A stretch of DNA of 64,000 nt from Rhizodiscina lignyota (Eukaryota > Ascomycota > Dothideomycetes > Aulographales > Rhizodiscinaceae): assembly GCA_010015805.1 (NCBI GenBank), contig ML978135.1, positions 496,001-560,000 on the forward strand, given 5' to 3'. Below are positions 61,039-64,000 of this stretch, one piece after another (position 1 is the stretch's first letter; each line of letters opens with the position of its first letter). The notes below the pieces were generated by a model. That model was given only the letters and a program-made list of their open reading frames with translations. It did no database searches and was not told the DNA's origin. Both the position numbers and the translations under genes were made by a program.

Positions 61039-62723
61039 ATGACCTCTTGGATGAGCCGCGCGCGCGGCACGGGACGGGATGCAGGCCAGGGTCAGAGCTT
61101 AATGGACAGTCAGACGCTGCCAACTCCGGCATCATCGAATTACTATCCGTACTATCCACCGCGACCTCGGGACCCAAACGCGCCGGACCATCGCCTGCAG
61201 CTAAACAGCAAATGCATCTATGAGAGGAGCTTGCCGGGAGGGGCATACATCACCTGTCACATTGATCGACTCCAATGCGGATACTACGACTCTCCGAGTA
61301 TCCATGAAGACTTGATTGACCATGTCCGATTTCTCACGCTACACTTTGTTTTCCATCCGGCTTCGACAATCCATCGCTTTGTGAGTGCAACAATCCGGGC
61401 GTCAGTCCACAACAGCGAGGATTCAATTTCAAATGGCAGTCATGCAGGGGATGGGAGCCAGCACAACCGGCCTGAGTCTGCTCAAAAGAAGAAGCACAGT
61501 GGCCAGAATCCTTCTATCCTTCGCCATGCGCCACATCTGCTTTACGGGTCCATATCCCCGGAAACGCTTCAGTGGAATTTTAACCTTGCCGGGTCTCTGG
61601 GTGTGTCAGAAGGACCAGCAAATGCAAGTTTTAACCCCTCTGGAGGCTACAAAGGCAGCTATAAACTATACGAGATGATGCGCATCCAAGGCTCCTCACG
61701 CACTTGGACGGGTCGGGCCGGCCCGGAGGACGACGTGGAGGATGGAGAGGTTGTCTGGACTCTTGAGGAGAATAGACTTCAAAAGTCGGGGCTACCGCGA
61801 GAGTTCACATTTATCATACTCCTGAAGAAAGGCGAACCGGAGACAGACACGGTCTTCGACATACAGGTTGACCCAGTTATAAGTAACTGGGTTGGCAACT
61901 ATCCGATGTGGTATGTGAATTTGCTGCCTTATCAGCCATTGAGGAAGCCTCCTATAGACCTGGAGACTGAAATTGGACAAACATTCCAACCATGCCTTCC
62001 CGGAAGAGGATATAATTTTGCGAACCTCGCATCTTCGTTTGAAGATTTTGTTGCGCTCCCCGGCACAACGTACTCTTCGAGTGTGAGTGGGACTTTTGAT
62101 TAGACTCGGGCAGATCTAACAAGGAATAGGATAATCCCTCTGCGCTGCCTCAGAATGATAGTACCAAAACGCCGACAGCTGGTTCCTTGCAAAACAGCTT
62201 GGTCTTGGGACAAGCAACGAAGCAGCCCGGTCCGCAAGGCCAACAGCAAGGTCAAAGTAAGCCACAGGCTCAAGCGCAACAAGGCCAGTCTCAAGGACAG
62301 CAACCTCCAGCTCAGACACATACTCCAGAACAGCATCCACAAACAGCGCCTCCTCTATTTCCAAACAACACGCTCAACGTTCGGGTGACCATTGAGAAAC
62401 CAAGCTCGCCTCTCTACTCTCCAATCGAAGGCCTCCGCAGCCTTTCCGGTCGTAGTCCGGGAAGGACACATTCTCTTCGTCGCTCGAGGTCTCGAAATGG
62501 ATTGATGAAAGAATACGGCGCTGCCCAAGATGACGCGCTGTCGCATATTGCCCAAACAAACGCCACTGTCGGCGCCCGCGGCCCATTGCGAAGATCGTAC
62601 GCTGAGAAAATGAAAGACATGGAAATCTCGACGAAGGACGGGTATCGCGAGAAATACGGGCGACGAGCGACGCCGGAAAATCGCAAGTCGTATCCTTCAG
62701 GAAGGCCATTTAGCTCCGTGTGA
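61039..62723 (+). CDS. Conserved fungal protein of unknown function
   Basis: Exons 61039-62082 and 62130-62723 (47 nt intron; GTGAGT donor, AATAG acceptor) give 545 residues. The first 330 residues look like a folded beta-rich domain (RLQLNSKCIYERSLPGGAYITCHIDRL trimmed here to its gist: one domain opening with a Cys-containing strand pair, then HVRFLTLHFVFHPAST and FTFIILLKKGEPETD). The second exon encodes a disordered tail, very Gln/Pro-rich (about 365-415), then Ser/Arg-rich. No catalytic signature was seen. The start was chosen as the first ATG in frame; a later Met at codon 5 or 22 is possible. Confidence 0.65.
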
Positions 62724-62732
62724 GCTCCGCAA

Positions 62733-63080
62733 CTAGAGATCGACGAGGAACTCACATGGCGGCCCGCGAGGAGCAAAAGTATCTGCCACCATCGCCATGG
62801 AAACTGGGTGCTCGAGACTCTCCGGAGGTTCTGCAGCAGCCCGGCATGCACATTTTTGGCATTCGCAAGTCCAAATATGATGCTGTCCCGAAGCATATTT
62901 TAGCGCTGCATCGGGATCTCCACTCGGACCTGTGCAGATAAGGCAAGACAGGCTCGAAAATGCCTCTTTCTTGACGACGTACGCTCCAGTTCGGTAGCAT
63001 TCAGGCCAGGATTTACATTGAACATTGGTCCGTGCGATGTGGATGCACGGGTGGTATACTCTTATGACTTCGAAGCACAT
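62733..63080 (-). CDS. Small Cys-rich protein of unknown function
   Basis: Single open frame of 115 residues starting MCFEVIRVYHPCIHI, with about 10 Cys including a CECQKCAC cluster. Many fungal genomes have short proteins starting with a similar MC..VIxxYxPCxH pattern, which supports it. No signal peptide. Its stop lies 9 bp from the stop of the convergent upstream gene. Overlapping frames on the same strand make this moderate confidence. Confidence 0.5.
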   Translation of the reverse strand: MCFEVIRVYHPCIHIARTNVQCKSWPECYRTGAYVVKKEAFSSLSCLICTGPSGDPDAALKYASGQHHIWTCECQKCACRAAAEPPESLEHPVSMAMVADTFAPRGPPCEFLVDL

Positions 63081-63384
63081 GGTTTGATACCCTAGCGTTG
63101 GAGCTTTGCTGATCGATGTATAACAGGCGATGGCGTTTTCTGTACGGCACTCCGCAGAAGTTGAAATATTGTTAATTATTAGTCGGCGTGTACTTATAGC
63201 TTTTCTTCGAATACAAGCGCCTGTCGATCGTGACAGAGTAGAGTGACAAACTGTTGGAATTTTTTCTGAGTCCTTGTGACACCAAATCTACGGCGCTTAA
63301 AGGTACACTTGCGCAATGCTATGACTGTCCCATAAATACGAATGACAAATTGGCAAACCTTACAAGGGAAACTTCCTAAATCCT
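63081..63384. other. Intergenic, nothing seen
   Basis: AT-rich 304 bp, likely promoter of the small Cys-rich gene and 3' end of the right-edge SDR. Confidence 0.45.
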
Positions 63385-64000
63385 TCAAAGGGCGCTGAGC
63401 ACCCTTGGGTCGCGGGGCTTGGTGGCAATACCAGCCCAGATACCGCCATCCATGATCTGGGTCGTACCATTTGTGTACGCCGACTCGTGGGAAATCAGGA
63501 ACAGTGCCGTGTATCCCGTTTCCCAGCTGGCAGACGTTAGCATATGTGACACATCTAAATGGGTTCACGAAGCAACTTACCCGGTCGCTTGCCTTCCGAA
63601 TGCTACTGTGGCAGCTCGGTTCTTTACCTTCCTGCCTGATGAACGACCCATGGGAGTCTCGACGTAGCCCTGGTTTGATGTTAGCATATTTGTTCTTCTA
63701 AAGCAGGATTTCTAACTTACCATGCAAATAGCATTGCACCTGATTGCTTTGTCCTCGCCGGCTCTCGCGGTCGCCCTGCTAAGGGCCAACAGTGCGGCCT
63801 TGCTGGCCTCGTAGACCGGGTTGTTGTCGAGGGCTCTGATTGCGCTGGCGGAGCTGATGAGGACGATGCTGGCACCTGGGTCCATGACCTCAATTCCATG
63901 CTTGCAGAACATGAAGTGGCTTCTCGTGTTGATGGCAAAGTCCTCATCCCACGCTTCCATCGACGTCTCGGCCATCGGGATACGTCTTGACGTGCCAACA
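63385..64000 (-). CDS. Short-chain dehydrogenase/reductase, 5' part beyond the window
   Basis: Three 3' exons are visible (>64000-63721, 63669-63581, 63526-63385; introns 51 and 54 nt). They give about 170 residues. The SDR core from the middle onward is present: FAINTRSHFMFCKHG, catalytic Ser in LISSASAI, YEASKAALL (Tyr-x3-Lys), PMGRSSG, and C-terminal IMDGGIWAG. The Rossmann Gly-rich motif lies off the right edge. Substrate unknown. Confidence 0.88.

Overview
The window is a fungal nuclear contig, from a filamentous ascomycete (Pezizomycotina). The evidence is consistent: most genes are split by 44-75 nt GT..AG introns with TACTAAT or CTAAC-like branch sites, there are no operons or Shine-Dalgarno sites, and the gene content is typical: a fused LEU1 isopropylmalate dehydratase, LAP1-type secreted aminopeptidase, NmrA-like and SDR oxidoreductases, a UstYa-family protein and a GH78-like glycosidase. 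A Dothideomycete is my guess, but nothing in the sequence proves the class. Gene models below were assembled by hand from splice signals and frame continuity. Total phase was checked for each complete model.

Layout. 0-9 kb is a housekeeping block: Thp3/SAC3-GANP protein (-), VPS36 of ESCRT-II (+), an unidentified predicted membrane protein (+) and an MFS sugar transporter (-). 9-12 kb is gene-poor with a possible LTR relic. 12-19 kb carries an F-box-like protein (-), a TDT/SLAC1 anion or dicarboxylate transporter (+), a dienelactone-hydrolase family protein (-) and a secreted type-B carboxylesterase (-). 19-31 kb has a Kelch-type membrane protein (-) flanked by a diverged direct repeat, a GH78-like rhamnosidase (+), LEU1 (-) and LAP1 (-).

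31-48 kb looks accessory. It holds a small unknown gene (-), a WD40-like protein interrupted in frame (+), an amino acid permease with an in-frame TAG (-), and a 1307-residue GTPase-RING-patatin protein (+). Next comes a divergent pair: a secreted Kex2-repeat precursor peptide (-) facing a UstYa-family gene (+). An SRPBCC gene with an in-frame TGA (-) closes the block. The precursor/UstYa pair is the best candidate for an undescribed system: a ribosomally made, kexin-processed peptide next to the enzyme family that modifies such peptides. The GTPase-RING-patatin protein is a second candidate, with an architecture reminiscent of nucleotide-gated immune phospholipases.

48-64 kb returns to conserved genes: SVP26/ERV26 (-), BUD23 (+), mitochondrial IDH1 (-), a QIP/Gfd2-like DEDD nuclease with zinc knuckles (+), a multispanning membrane protein (+), an SDR (-), an NmrA-like protein (+), a conserved fungal unknown (+), a small Cys-rich unknown (-) and the 3' part of another SDR (-) that runs off the right edge. 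No tRNA, rRNA or CRISPR array was recognised.
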